This document shows, in pieces, positions 49,736-58,688 of a DNA stretch of 64,000 nt (positions are counted from its first letter, which is position 1; every line of letters begins with the position of its first letter). Under the pieces are notes generated by a model that searched no databases, was not told the origin of the DNA, and worked only from the letters and a program-made list of their open reading frames with translations. This stretch comes from Bradyrhizobium lablabi (GTDB lineage: Bacteria; Pseudomonadota; Alphaproteobacteria; Rhizobiales; Xanthobacteraceae), in the NCBI RefSeq assembly GCF_018129385.1, contig NZ_JAFCLN010000024.1, positions 38,329 to 102,328 on the forward strand, written 5' to 3'. The position numbers and the translations under genes were made by a program.

Positions 49736-51223
49736 CTAGTGCTCGCAACTTTCGCCGATCATTTCATCCGCGCCCGGATCGCTCGGCGCTGTCGTCCAGG
49801 CTGGTTCGACCAGCGTAACTGTTCTGCGGCCCATGCCGTCGAGCTGAGAAACCAGCAGGCCCTGTTCCTCGATATAAGCCAAGGCCCGGCGGGCACGGCG
49901 AATGGAGTGCGTGCCGTAAACGCGAGCAATCGCCATATCGCTCGGGCACGGCAGGTTTTCCCTTGCGGCGCGCGCGAGCATCAGGAAGACGCCTTGCATG
50001 TCGTCAGGCAGAATGCCGGCACGGACCGAAACTTCCTTCCAGGGCCCTTCCTCTTCGACATCGGCAGAAAGGCCGGCTTTGGCGCAGGTCAGCATGCGGC
50101 GGAACACGCTGAGGTTGGGCGCCGCCGAGCCGAGTCCCTCGATCCGGCAACGGACCGCAAACTCTTGGTAAAGGATGCCGACCGGCCGGAAACCGGCATC
50201 GGGCTCCGCCAGAATGGCGCTGAGAATGCGGTCCAGTCGCTGGCGCAACTCGGCCTGTTGTTCGGCGGTGAGCGGTTGTTCCACCGTTTCAGGAACAATC
50301 TCCCTCTTCGCCATCAGTTGGCTGACGATGTCGGCGGAAGGTTTTCGCACAGGCCGGTTTATCTCCGGCGGCGGCGCGGCCAGAATGATGTCGCGCGCAC
50401 CTTCCATCCTGGCTTCCGGCAGCGGCATCAGTTTCGGCGATGCATGCCGCGCGTGCGTCTCCGTCGCGCCGATCCGGACGCTCAGGGGGCGGCGCGACAG
50501 CGCGGAGCCGAGCGCCATGAACTGTCCGCGCTCCAGATCGCGAAAGGCATCTGCCTGGCGGCGCTCCATCCCGAGAAGGTCCGCGGCGCGTGCCATATCG
50601 ATATCGAGAAACGTTCGGCCCATCAGGAAATTGGCGGCCTCGGCCGCAACGTTCTTGGCGAGTTTCGCAAGCCGCTGCGTCGCGATGATTCCCGCAAGTC
50701 CACGCTTGCGGCCGCGGCACATCAAATTCGTCATGGCGCCGAGAGACAGCCTGCGTGCTTCGTCCGAGACCTCACCCGCCACGGCCGGCGCGAACAACTG
50801 AGCCTCGTCCACCACCACCAGCATCGGATACCAATGATCCCGTGCAACGTCGAACAAGCCGCCGAGAAAGGCCGCAGCCCGCCGCATCTGGTTCTCGGCG
50901 TCGAGTCCTTCCAGGTTCAGAATGGTGGAGACCCGATGGATGCGGGCTCGCTCGGCCGCGACTTGCAGGCCACGCTCGGTGTGTTCCTCCGCGTCGATGA
51001 CGAGGTGGCCATATTGCTCTGCCAGCGTGACGAAATCCCCCTCGGGATCGATCACCGTCTGCTGAACCCATGGCACCGTCTGTTCGAGCAGCCGGCGCAA
51101 CAGATGGGACTTGCCGGAACCGGAATTGCCTTGCACGAGCAGACGTGTAGCCAGCAGTTCCTCGAGGTCCAGCGACGCCTGTTCACCCGTTGCGGTCCGC
51201 CCGATTTCGATAGCAACGGTCAT
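49736..51223 (-). CDS. HerA-like P-loop ATPase (DUF87/DUF853 type)
   Basis: A 495-residue ATP-binding protein. ATG 51223 is chosen because family homology begins MTVAIEIG; longer upstream frames are Arg-rich antisense. Walker A GNSGSGKS is at residues 32-39. PWVQQTVIDPEGDFVTLAEQYGH and Walker B MLVVVDEAQLFAP follow, then CRGRKRGLAGIIATQRLAKLAK (sensor region). After about residue 300 comes a C-terminal region with a predicted winged-helix-like end (HSIRRARRALAYIEEQGLL). HerA-type ATPases act in DNA translocation or repair; the role of this conserved single-gene version is unclear. Confidence 0.8.
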   Translation of the reverse strand: MTVAIEIGRTATGEQASLDLEELLATRLLVQGNSGSGKSHLLRRLLEQTVPWVQQTVIDPEGDFVTLAEQYGHLVIDAEEHTERGLQVAAERARIHRVSTILNLEGLDAENQMRRAAAFLGGLFDVARDHWYPMLVVVDEAQLFAPAVAGEVSDEARRLSLGAMTNLMCRGRKRGLAGIIATQRLAKLAKNVAAEAANFLMGRTFLDIDMARAADLLGMERRQADAFRDLERGQFMALGSALSRRPLSVRIGATETHARHASPKLMPLPEARMEGARDIILAAPPPEINRPVRKPSADIVSQLMAKREIVPETVEQPLTAEQQAELRQRLDRILSAILAEPDAGFRPVGILYQEFAVRCRIEGLGSAAPNLSVFRRMLTCAKAGLSADVEEEGPWKEVSVRAGILPDDMQGVFLMLARAARENLPCPSDMAIARVYGTHSIRRARRALAYIEEQGLLVSQLDGMGRRTVTLVEPAWTTAPSDPGADEMIGESCEH

Positions 51224-51436
51224 ATTCCGACTCAAATCCCACCCGGCCAAGCGGTCTATCAACCCATCCGCATCCGGTCGAGCGTTCCGGGATGAAGGCG
51301 CGCCGGAAGTGGATAACTGGCGAACGGCCCGCCCGAACAGGCCATTCCGGTCGCTCCTTGTCTCTGATATCAGGTCCCCAGCATCTGGGTCGTACGGACC
51401 GGCGCAAAAGCCGTCCGTCAAGAAGAGGATTTTTGC

Positions 51437-52291
51437 ATGATTGAGTCGGTCGGAATCATCGGCGCAGGCACCATGGGTAACGGCATCGCGCAGGTGTGCG
51501 CCGTGGCCGGGCTTGGCGTCACCATGGTTGACATCTCCGATGCCGCCATCAAGCGCGGCCTCTCCACCATCGACGGCAGCCTGGATCGCCTGGTCAAGAA
51601 GGAAAAGATGGGCGCTGCCGATCGCGAGGCCGCGCTGGGCCGAATCAATGCGACCACGGACAGGGCCAAACTCGGCAATTGCGATCTCGTCATTGAAGCT
51701 GCGACCGAGAACGAGGAGTTGAAGGTCAAGATCCTGAAGGACCTCTGTGCGTCGCTTCGCCCGCAGGCGCTTGTTGCCACCAACACTTCGTCCATCTCGA
51801 TCACCAAACTCGCGGCCGCAACGGATCGTCCGGACCGGTTCATCGGAATGCACTTTTTCAATCCAGTGCCCGTCATGGCCTTGCTTGAGCTGATTCGCGG
51901 CTTGCAGACCTCCGACGATACGCACGCCAAGGCCGAGGCGTTTGCCAAGCGCGTCGGCAAGGTGCCGATCACTGCGCGCAACAGCCCGGGCTTTGCCGTC
52001 AATCGCATTCTCTGTCCGATGATCAACGAAGCGGTGTTTGCGCTACAGGAGGGGATTGCCACGGCGGAAGAGATCGACGCCGGCATGAAGCTCGGCTGCA
52101 ATCATCCGATCGGGCCGCTCGCGCTCGCCGACCTGATCGGCCTCGACACCATGCTGTCCGTGATGGAGGTGTTCTACACCGGCTTCAACGACTCGAAATA
52201 TCGGCCGGCGCCGCTGCTGAAGGAAATGGTCGACGCCGGCTATCTCGGCCGCAAGAGCGGCCGAGGGTTTTACGACTACGGCAAGAGCTAG
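51437..52291 (+). CDS. 3-hydroxybutyryl-CoA dehydrogenase
   Basis: A 284-residue NAD-dependent 3-hydroxyacyl-CoA dehydrogenase. The dinucleotide site GAGTMG is at residues 9-14. ATNTSSISITKLA, the catalytic-His motif GMHFFNPVPVM and NSPGFAVNRILCPMINEA are all intact, with terminal GRKSGRGFYDYGK. It interconverts acetoacetyl-CoA and 3-hydroxybutyryl-CoA in polyhydroxybutyrate/butyrate metabolism. It is a single-gene unit ending just before a stem-loop at 52299-52337. Confidence 0.93.
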   Translation: MIESVGIIGAGTMGNGIAQVCAVAGLGVTMVDISDAAIKRGLSTIDGSLDRLVKKEKMGAADREAALGRINATTDRAKLGNCDLVIEAATENEELKVKILKDLCASLRPQALVATNTSSISITKLAAATDRPDRFIGMHFFNPVPVMALLELIRGLQTSDDTHAKAEAFAKRVGKVPITARNSPGFAVNRILCPMINEAVFALQEGIATAEEIDAGMKLGCNHPIGPLALADLIGLDTMLSVMEVFYTGFNDSKYRPAPLLKEMVDAGYLGRKSGRGFYDYGKS

Positions 52292-52298
52292 CCGCGCA

Positions 52299-52337
52299 TT
52301 GCCGTCGTCCTGGTAATCAATACTGGACCGACGGCAA
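52299..52337. terminator. Stem-loop between convergent genes, possible bidirectional terminator
   Basis: TTGCCGTCG (52299-52307) and CGACGGCAA (52329-52337) form a perfect nine-pair stem that extends inward through a bulge to TCC/GGA. It lies between the stops of the rightward hydroxybutyryl-CoA dehydrogenase gene and the leftward binding-protein gene. No T-tract follows on either strand, so intrinsic termination is uncertain. Confidence 0.45.
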
Positions 52338-52364
52338 GGCTCTCCGCGCCCAAAAATCCTGCAC

Positions 52365-53399
52365 TCACTCCGGCTGGATTTTGGCGTCCTTGACGACCTT
52401 GGCCCATTTCTGGATTTCGGCCTTGATGTGATCGGCAAATTCCGTCGGCGTTCCGCCGACGGGTTCGACGCCCTGGTCGGTGAAGCGGCGCTTGACGTCG
52501 TCCATCGCGAAGATCGCGTTCATCTGGGTGTTCAGCTTCTGCACCAGTTCCGGCCGCATGCTGGCTGGTCCGACGATGCCGAACCACACGGTGACCTCGT
52601 AGCCGGGAACGCCGGCTTCCGACACCGTCGGCACGTCGGCCGCGAGCGCCGAGCGCGTCTTGCTGCTGACGCCGAGCGCGCGCATCTTGCCGCCATTGAC
52701 CTGCGGCAGCACGTTTGGCGTGTTGTCGAAGGCCAGATCAATATGCCCGCCGAGCAGGTCGCTGACCATCGGCGCGCTGCCCTTGTAGGGTACGTGCACG
52801 ATGTCGATCCCGGCCATGCTCTTGAACAATTCCATCGAGAGATGATTGGACGAGCCGATGCCGGTGGAGCCGTAGCTGACCTTGCCGGGATTCTTTTTGG
52901 CGTAGTCAATCAACTCCCTGACCGAATTGACCGGCATCGAAGGCTTCACGACGAGGAGGTTTTGCGTCTGGCCCGCGAAGATCAGCGGCGTGAAATCCTT
53001 CACCGTGTCGTAGGGCAGGTTCTTGTAGATGCTGGGATTGGCGCCGAACGGAAAAGCGACGCCGAGCAGGGTGTAACCGTCGGGCGGAGCCTTCGCGACG
53101 GCTTCGCTGCCGATCAGCGTACCGCCGCCCGGACGGTTCTCGACGATGACGGGCACGCCCCAGGCGTCTTGCAGCTTTTGCGAGACGATCCGCGCCAGCG
53201 TGTCGTTGAAGCCGCCGGGCGGGTAGGGCACGACGTAGCGGATGGTCCGGCTTGGATAATGGTCCGGCTCGGCCGGCGTCGAGGTGGTCTGCGCCGGTGC
53301 AACGGTGGCGCCGGCCAGTAGAATAAACAGAGCGCAGCAGGTGAAGTGAACAAGACGCAGTGCGCTCGAAGTGACTTCAGCCCGCAGCGTGTCAGACAT
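52365..53399 (-). CDS. Tripartite tricarboxylate (Bug/TctC) family substrate-binding protein, copy 1
   Basis: A 344-residue periplasmic binding protein. A signal peptide ends near APAQ (residue 37). The mature part contains YPSRTIRYVVPYPPGGFNDTLARIVSQKL, IVENRPGGGTLIGSEAVAKAPPDGYTLL and the conserved PYKGSAPMVSDLLGGHIDLAFD. Bug proteins bind carboxylates, including sugar acids. No TctA/TctB membrane genes are present. Its start overlaps the end of the enolase-superfamily gene by eight bases, making it the last gene of the six-gene operon. The gene lies convergent to the hydroxybutyryl-CoA dehydrogenase. Confidence 0.88.
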   Translation of the reverse strand: MSDTLRAEVTSSALRLVHFTCCALFILLAGATVAPAQTTSTPAEPDHYPSRTIRYVVPYPPGGFNDTLARIVSQKLQDAWGVPVIVENRPGGGTLIGSEAVAKAPPDGYTLLGVAFPFGANPSIYKNLPYDTVKDFTPLIFAGQTQNLLVVKPSMPVNSVRELIDYAKKNPGKVSYGSTGIGSSNHLSMELFKSMAGIDIVHVPYKGSAPMVSDLLGGHIDLAFDNTPNVLPQVNGGKMRALGVSSKTRSALAADVPTVSEAGVPGYEVTVWFGIVGPASMRPELVQKLNTQMNAIFAMDDVKRRFTDQGVEPVGGTPTEFADHIKAEIQKWAKVVKDAKIQPE

Positions 53400-54531
53400 A
53401 GCAAGGTCCCTCGATCAGTGGATGGGCGTTGATGAAAGCTTCATTGATCTCGACGCCGAGCCCAGGCGTCTCCGACGGCTTGACGCATCCGTCGGCGTCG
53501 AGCGTGTAGGGGATGCCGCCGACCTCGTCGCGGAACGGGTTGTGCCTGGCGACGTCGCCCTCGAAATAGCCGGGCAGATCGACCGCCGCGAGCACGTTGA
53601 TGCTGGCGGCCATGTTGATGCCGGTCGCCGACGTATGCGGATTGAACGACAGCTTCCATGCCGAAGCCATGCCGGCGATTCGCACCGCTTCGGTGACGCC
53701 GCCGGTCTTGGACAGATCCGGCTGCACGAAGCTGACGGCGCCGTCCTCGATCAGGCGCGTGAATTCGAAGCGGGTATAATGATTCTCGCCGGCCGCCAAC
53801 GGCGTGGTGCCGAGCGAGGCCGCCGTCTGGTATGAGCGGTAATCCTGCGCCGGGAACGGCTCTTCCAGCCATCCGATCCCAAGGTCCTGATAGGCCGGCA
53901 TCACGCGGCGCACGTCATCGACGGTGTAGCCGGTGTTGGCGTCCACCAGAATCTCGATGGTGTCGCCCACCGCTTCGCGCACGGCAGTGGCGCGGGCGAC
54001 GTCGTCGCGCGGATTGTCGCCGACGCGGAGCTTGATCGCCCGGTAACCCTGCGCGACATACCCAAGCGCTTCCTGCGCCAGCGATTGCGGCGCCTGGTAG
54101 CCGAGCGAGATGCCACCCGCATAGGCCTTGATCGGCTTCGAAGTGCCGCCGAGCAATTTGTAGAGCGGCCAGCCGGCCGATTTGGCCCTGATATCCCACA
54201 GCGCGAGATCGAGACCGCTCAGCGCCATCGCGGCGGCATAGCCCATGCCGTGGCTTGCGAGCTGCATCTGGTAGACGCGCTGCCAGACGCCGACAACGTT
54301 CATCGCGTCCATGCCGAGGACCAGCTCGGAAATCGTGGTGTCGATCAGTTTGGCAATCGCGCCCGGGCAACGGCCGTGATGGGCCTCGCCCCATCCGGTC
54401 AGGCCCTCGTCGGTGGTGACCTTCACCAGCACCGCATCGCGCTTGACGGCGCGGCCGATGCCGAGCCTGACGTTCTGGCCTTCCGGCACGCGGTAGGAAA
54501 TCGGAACGGCCTTGATCTCTGTAATGCGCAT
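53392..54531 (-). CDS. Enolase-superfamily (mandelate racemase/muconate lactonizing) enzyme, KxR type
   Basis: A 379-residue enzyme. Catalytic positions read from ATG 54531 are K167-x-R169 (IKLRV), metal ligands D197 (VDANTG), E223 (WLEEP) and E249 (GENHY), and H299 (PHTSATG). The second Lys of the usual KxK is Arg, so the base chemistry differs from the neighbouring enzyme. ATG 54531 has GAGG six bases upstream; ATG 54543 overlapping the dehydrogenase stop is an alternative. It probably dehydrates or isomerises a sugar acid or lactone. The specific substrate is not predictable. Confidence 0.86.
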   Translation of the reverse strand: MRITEIKAVPISYRVPEGQNVRLGIGRAVKRDAVLVKVTTDEGLTGWGEAHHGRCPGAIAKLIDTTISELVLGMDAMNVVGVWQRVYQMQLASHGMGYAAAMALSGLDLALWDIRAKSAGWPLYKLLGGTSKPIKAYAGGISLGYQAPQSLAQEALGYVAQGYRAIKLRVGDNPRDDVARATAVREAVGDTIEILVDANTGYTVDDVRRVMPAYQDLGIGWLEEPFPAQDYRSYQTAASLGTTPLAAGENHYTRFEFTRLIEDGAVSFVQPDLSKTGGVTEAVRIAGMASAWKLSFNPHTSATGINMAASINVLAAVDLPGYFEGDVARHNPFRDEVGGIPYTLDADGCVKPSETPGLGVEINEAFINAHPLIEGPCYV

Positions 54532-54539
54532 GTTGGACC

Positions 54540-55502
54540 TCATGCCGCCTTGTAGGCGGGATTGACGAGATTGAGCGGCTGCTCGCCGCGGAGAATTCGA
54601 AGCATCTCTTCTGCCGCGCCGACCGCCATCGCGCGGCCGCTGGTGGCGGTGATCCCAGCGGTATGCGGCGTCAGCAGCAGGTTCGGACAATCGAACAGGG
54701 CGTCGTTCGCCGGCAAGGGCTGCACGTCGAACACGTCGAGCGCCGCGCCGCCGATCTTGCCCGACCGCAGCGCCTCGATCAGCGCCGGCGTTTCGAGGAC
54801 GGCGCCGCGCGAGACATTCACCAGCACAGCGGAGGAGCGCATCCGGCCGATTAGACCGCTGTTGACGAGGCCCCGGGTCTGTTCGTTCAGGGCACAGCAC
54901 ACCGCAATCGCATCGCTGCGCGCGAACAGCTCTTCCAGCGCGACTTCCTCAATGCCGGCGGGCAGCGAGCCCTTGCGGCGGGAAGTGCCGAGCACCTTCA
55001 TGCCGAATCCGTCGCGCGCGATCCCGGCAATGTGGCGGCCGATGGTGCCGACGCCGAGAATGCCGAGCGTCGAGCCGCTCAATTCGGGCAGTGAGTCCGC
55101 GATCGGACGCGCAGCATTCCAGCCATCGCTGCGCAGGCGGGCATCCAGCCGATACAGCGGCCGGCGCAGGTGCATCAGGGCCGACATCACATATTCGGCG
55201 ACCGCATTGGTGTTGCTGCCGGGCAGGTTGGCCACCGCGATGCCGCGCGCGGTGGCGGCATCGACCGGGATGAAGTCGAGGCCGACGCCGTGGCGGACGA
55301 TGCCCTTCAGGCGCGGCGCATGATCGACGATGTCGTCGGGCAGTTTGGCGCGCACGATGATGCCGTCGGCATTTTTGGCCCATTGGCGCAAGGTTTCCGG
55401 CTTTGCATCGGGTGGCACGATCAGCTCGGCATGCGGCGTGAGGATCGCTTCGCCGTCGGGATGCATCGCATTGGTGAGCAGGACGATCGGTCTGTCAGGC
55501 AT
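54540..55502 (-). CDS. D-isomer 2-hydroxyacid dehydrogenase family protein
   Basis: A 320-residue NAD(P)-dependent dehydrogenase. ATG 55502 (MPDRPIVLLTNAMHP) overlaps the FAH-family gene by eight bases; a longer frame lies inside that gene. LGILGVGTIGRHIAG is the nucleotide site, NVSRGAVLE holds the substrate-binding Arg, and the catalytic Glu (in VFDVQPLP region) and His (TPHTAG) follow. It reduces or oxidises a 2-hydroxy/2-oxo acid; in this operon it may act on a sugar-acid product such as tartronate semialdehyde or 2-oxo acid. The exact step is inferred. Confidence 0.85.
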   Translation of the reverse strand: MPDRPIVLLTNAMHPDGEAILTPHAELIVPPDAKPETLRQWAKNADGIIVRAKLPDDIVDHAPRLKGIVRHGVGLDFIPVDAATARGIAVANLPGSNTNAVAEYVMSALMHLRRPLYRLDARLRSDGWNAARPIADSLPELSGSTLGILGVGTIGRHIAGIARDGFGMKVLGTSRRKGSLPAGIEEVALEELFARSDAIAVCCALNEQTRGLVNSGLIGRMRSSAVLVNVSRGAVLETPALIEALRSGKIGGAALDVFDVQPLPANDALFDCPNLLLTPHTAGITATSGRAMAVGAAEEMLRILRGEQPLNLVNPAYKAA

Positions 55503-56400
55503 TAAGCGCAGGTCCTTCGATGATTGGATTTCGCAGGCGGCCAAGACCCTCGACCTCGACTTCGACGGTCGAGCCGGGCTTCAGCCAGGCCGGCGGCTTG
55601 TGCAGGGCGGCGACACCGGCCGGCGTGCCCGTGGCGATGATGTCGCCGGGTTCGAGCGGATGAAGCGCGGAGAGATAGGCGACGAGATCGGCGACATCGA
55701 ACAGCATGTTCTGCGTCGAGCCGGATTGCAGCACGCGGCCGTCGACTTTCAACGACACGGTCAGCGCATGCGGATCCTTCACGTCGTCGCAAGAAGCGAG
55801 GAAAGGCCCGAACGGCCCGAACGTCGCAAAATTCTTGCCGCGGTCGAAATGGCCATCGGCCTTGATGATCTCGCTGGCGCTGATGTCGTTGAAGCAGCCA
55901 TAGGCCGCGACATGTTCGAGCGCCCGGTCCTTGCCGACATTGTCGGCGCGCTTGCCGATCACGGCGGCAAGCTCGGCTTCATAGGTGACGCCGCCGATTC
56001 CCGCCGGCAGCACGATCGCCTGTCCGGCCGCGGCAATCGTTCGCGGCGCCTTCATGAACAGCACCGGCTTTTCCGGCGGCGCCATGCCGCGCTCGGCCAG
56101 CGCATCGCGGTAATTATGCGCAATGCCGAAGACGCGCCGCGGCTCCGGCAGCGGTGCCATCAGCGTGATGGAGCCCATCGGCAGTCTCGCGTCATGGGAC
56201 AGGCCATGTGCACGGATGCTTTCCACAGCAGTGGTAAGGCCGGCCTCGATCAAGGCCAGCATCTGCGGTGCGGCGCTGCCCAACGCCCCGCGCATCGAGG
56301 GATGCGCGAGGTCGACGATTTCATCGCCCGCGCCAGAACCATCGCCGAGCAGCACGCCGGCGCGGACAAAACCCTGCTCGCTGAAGCTGACGAACTTCAT
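55495..56400 (-). CDS. Fumarylacetoacetate hydrolase (FAH) family protein
   Basis: A 301-residue metal-dependent hydrolase or hydratase. VFGIAHNYRDALAERG opens the catalytic domain (residue about 90), and VTYEAELAAVIGKRA supplies the metal-binding E-x-E. DISASEIIKADGHFDRGKNFATFGPFGPFL and the IIATGTPAGVAALHKPP loop are typical. Members cleave or decarboxylate 2-oxo-4-ene acids or split 2,4-dioxo sugar acids. Seven bases separate it from the upstream enolase-type gene. Its role in fumarylpyruvate hydrolysis for the distant aromatic locus cannot be excluded, but its operon points to sugar-acid catabolism. Confidence 0.84.
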   Translation of the reverse strand: MKFVSFSEQGFVRAGVLLGDGSGAGDEIVDLAHPSMRGALGSAAPQMLALIEAGLTTAVESIRAHGLSHDARLPMGSITLMAPLPEPRRVFGIAHNYRDALAERGMAPPEKPVLFMKAPRTIAAAGQAIVLPAGIGGVTYEAELAAVIGKRADNVGKDRALEHVAAYGCFNDISASEIIKADGHFDRGKNFATFGPFGPFLASCDDVKDPHALTVSLKVDGRVLQSGSTQNMLFDVADLVAYLSALHPLEPGDIIATGTPAGVAALHKPPAWLKPGSTVEVEVEGLGRLRNPIIEGPALNA

Positions 56401-56407
56401 GACCGCT

Positions 56408-57547
56408 TCACGCCACGCGGTAGCGGTCGATCACGGCGCGATCGATCTCGATGCCGAGCCCGGCCCCTCGCGGCACCGCGATCGTGCCCTTCACCTGCCG
56501 GATCGGCTCGACCGCCAGATGATCGCGGAACGGATTCTCCTCCTGCTCGAATTCCAGCATCGGCGGCATCGGGAACAGGCTCGGCGGCTGGTTCGGGATC
56601 GACGCCAGGAAGTGGATGGTGGCGGCAAGACCAACGGCGGAGCCCCAGGCATGCGGCACGCATTCCACGCCATGGGTGGAGGCAAGCGCGGCGATCTTCT
56701 TGCATTCGGTGATGCCGCCGGCGGCGCAGACGTCCGGCTGCACGATGTCCATCGCCTTGCGCACGATGGCGTCGCGAAAACCCCAGCGCGTGAACTCGTT
56801 CTCGCCGCCCGCCACCGCCATGTCGAGCGCCCGCGACACCTCGACATAGCCGTCGATGTCTTCCGGCGAGATCGGCTCCTCGAACCATTCGATGTCGAGC
56901 TCTTCCAGCGCGCGACCGAGCCGGATCGCGGCGGGAACGCTGAAGCAATGATTGGCGTCGACCATCAGCTTCACGTCGGGACCGATCGCCTCGCGCACCG
57001 CCTTGACGCGCTCGAAATCGCGCTTGATCGAGCCGAGCCCGATCTTCATCTTGATCGCCTTAAAACCTTCCTTGACGTAGCCCGCCGCTTCCTCGACGGC
57101 CTCGTCCACCAGCCGGTCCATGTCGGTGAAATAGAGCCCGGTCGCATAGGCGTCGACCTCGGTGCGGAATGCGCCGCCGATCAGCTTGTGCACCGGCTTG
57201 TTGCAGGCCTTGCCGACGATATCCCACAGCGCGATGTCGATGCCGCTGATGGCGGCGATCGACATGCCCTTCGGCCCGTAATCCTTGATCCGGTTGTAGA
57301 GGTCTTCCCAGATCACCTCGACGTCGAACGGGTCGCGGCCGATCACGCGCGGTGCGAGCTGGGTGTCGATGAAGGCTTTCGCAACGGCGGAAGGGCCGTA
57401 GCATTCGCCCCAGCCTGTGATGCCGTCATCGGTCTCGATTTCGACCAGGCACGTGCCACGGGTCTTGTAGAGCCAGCCGCGCGAGGAAGTGAAGGGCCGC
57501 TGCACCGGGGCTGCAACGACGTGACAGGTGATCTTCTTGATGGACAA
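56408..57547 (-). CDS. Enolase-superfamily enzyme, D-galactarolactone cycloisomerase (Gci)-like
   Basis: A 379-residue enzyme. Catalytic residues are K166-x-K168 (IKMKIG), metal ligands D197 (VDANH), E223 (WFEEP) and E249 (GENEF), and H299 (VPHAWGSAVG). GWGECYGP, ISGIDIALWDIVGKA, VDAYATG and QPDVCAAGGITECKKIAAL closely follow my memory of Agrobacterium Gci, which opens galactaro-1,4-lactone to 3-deoxy-2-oxo-hexarate. Substrate transfer by homology is uncertain in this superfamily. It is the second gene of the operon, 54 bases after the first binding-protein gene. Confidence 0.87.
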   Translation of the reverse strand: MSIKKITCHVVAAPVQRPFTSSRGWLYKTRGTCLVEIETDDGITGWGECYGPSAVAKAFIDTQLAPRVIGRDPFDVEVIWEDLYNRIKDYGPKGMSIAAISGIDIALWDIVGKACNKPVHKLIGGAFRTEVDAYATGLYFTDMDRLVDEAVEEAAGYVKEGFKAIKMKIGLGSIKRDFERVKAVREAIGPDVKLMVDANHCFSVPAAIRLGRALEELDIEWFEEPISPEDIDGYVEVSRALDMAVAGGENEFTRWGFRDAIVRKAMDIVQPDVCAAGGITECKKIAALASTHGVECVPHAWGSAVGLAATIHFLASIPNQPPSLFPMPPMLEFEQEENPFRDHLAVEPIRQVKGTIAVPRGAGLGIEIDRAVIDRYRVA

Positions 57548-57601
57548 GCGGGTGGCCTTTGTCTGGATTTATCGGGATGGGAACGGCGGCGATGCCGCCG
57601 C

Positions 57602-58579
57602 TTATTCCTTGGTGTCTTTCGGGAAGACCTGCGCGGCCACCGTGCCGAGCGCGGCGGCGACGCTGTCGACTTCCTTGGTCAGGGCATCGCCCGTGAGGTC
57701 GTCGACCAGGAAGGCGTTCTTCTTCGAAAATTCCTTGAAGCGCGGATCCTGGATCGCCGCGCGGAAGGCTGATATCAGCTTGGTCCTGACATCATCGGGC
57801 AGGCCGGCCGGTGCGACCACATAGGCCATCTGCACGACCGGGCCGTAGGGGAATACGTCGTAGCCCTTGTCCTTGAAGGTCGGCACGTCCGGGAACATCT
57901 CCAGCCGCTCATTGGCAAAAATGCCGATCGGCTTGAGCAGGCCTTCCTGGATCTGACCGAGCGTTTCCGACGGCTTGAGCACGCCGGAGGCGACGTGCTG
58001 GCCGAGCAGGTCGGCGACCACCTTCGATCCGCCGGTGTAGGGCACGTTGACGTAGTTCACGCCGGCGGCGCGTGCGGTCATCGAGGCGAAGATGTGGTTG
58101 AGATTGTAGTTGCCGGGCGTGCCGATCGTCACCTTGTCGGGATTGGCCTTCATGTACTTGATGAAGTCGTCGAGCGATTTCTGCTCGGCCTTGGTCGACA
58201 CCAAGAGCATCAGGGGATCGGTGGAGACGCGGGCGATGTGGCTGAACTGCGCATTGGTGAGCGGCGTCTTGCCCTGCGCGATCAGGGCCAGCGTCGAGCT
58301 GGTGCCCATGCCGATGGTGTAGCCGTCGGGCGCGGCGGCCGCCACGCGGCGCATGCCGATGGTGCCGGTGGCGCCGACCACGTTCTCGATCACCAGCTTT
58401 ATGCCGTGCTCGCGCAGGATCGGGTCGAGCGCGCGGATGGCGACGTCGTTCGAGCCGCCGGCATTCCAGGGCACGATGAAGTTGATGTCCCGTGCCGGAT
58501 AGGCGGTTTGGGCCAGCGCGGCGGTCGCCTGGAACGCGGCCACGGCAACGGCCAGAATAAATGAGGTCGGCTTGAGCAT
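57602..58579 (-). CDS. Tripartite tricarboxylate (Bug/TctC) family substrate-binding protein, copy 2
   Basis: A 325-residue periplasmic binding protein and first gene of the leftward operon. The signal peptide ends at ALAQ (residue 24). The mature part begins TAYPARDINFIVPWNAGGSNDVAIRALDPIL. VIENVVGATGTIGMRRVAAAAPDGYTIGMG and PYTGGSKVVADLLGQHV follow. GGAGG lies upstream of the ATG, and the 24-bp palindrome starts 19 bases before the ATG. Sequence differs clearly from the copy at 52365, so the two probably bind different sugar acids or related anions. No cognate membrane subunits are nearby. Confidence 0.88.
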   Translation of the reverse strand: MLKPTSFILAVAVAAFQATAALAQTAYPARDINFIVPWNAGGSNDVAIRALDPILREHGIKLVIENVVGATGTIGMRRVAAAAPDGYTIGMGTSSTLALIAQGKTPLTNAQFSHIARVSTDPLMLLVSTKAEQKSLDDFIKYMKANPDKVTIGTPGNYNLNHIFASMTARAAGVNYVNVPYTGGSKVVADLLGQHVASGVLKPSETLGQIQEGLLKPIGIFANERLEMFPDVPTFKDKGYDVFPYGPVVQMAYVVAPAGLPDDVRTKLISAFRAAIQDPRFKEFSKKNAFLVDDLTGDALTKEVDSVAAALGTVAAQVFPKDTKE

Positions 58580-58597
58580 TGTTGTTTCCTCCCAGTT

Positions 58598-58621
58598 TGT
58601 TGTTTGTTATAACAAACAACA
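58598..58621. promoter_or_regulatory. Perfect 24-bp palindrome, candidate GntR operator
   Basis: TGTTGTTTGTTA is followed directly by its exact reverse complement (58598-58621). It sits in the divergent gap between the binding-protein operon (ATG at 58579) and gntR (ATG at 58689), 19 bases before the former start. A repressor bound here would cover the leftward ribosome-site/promoter region. AT-rich palindromes with a central TTATAA are plausible for FCD-type GntR proteins. Confidence 0.7.
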
Positions 58622-58688
58622 GTGGTCGGTCAATAGGCCGCCAGAGGGGAGTTTGCGCCATGCTGCGCGCTGCGATAGCGGTCGTTCG

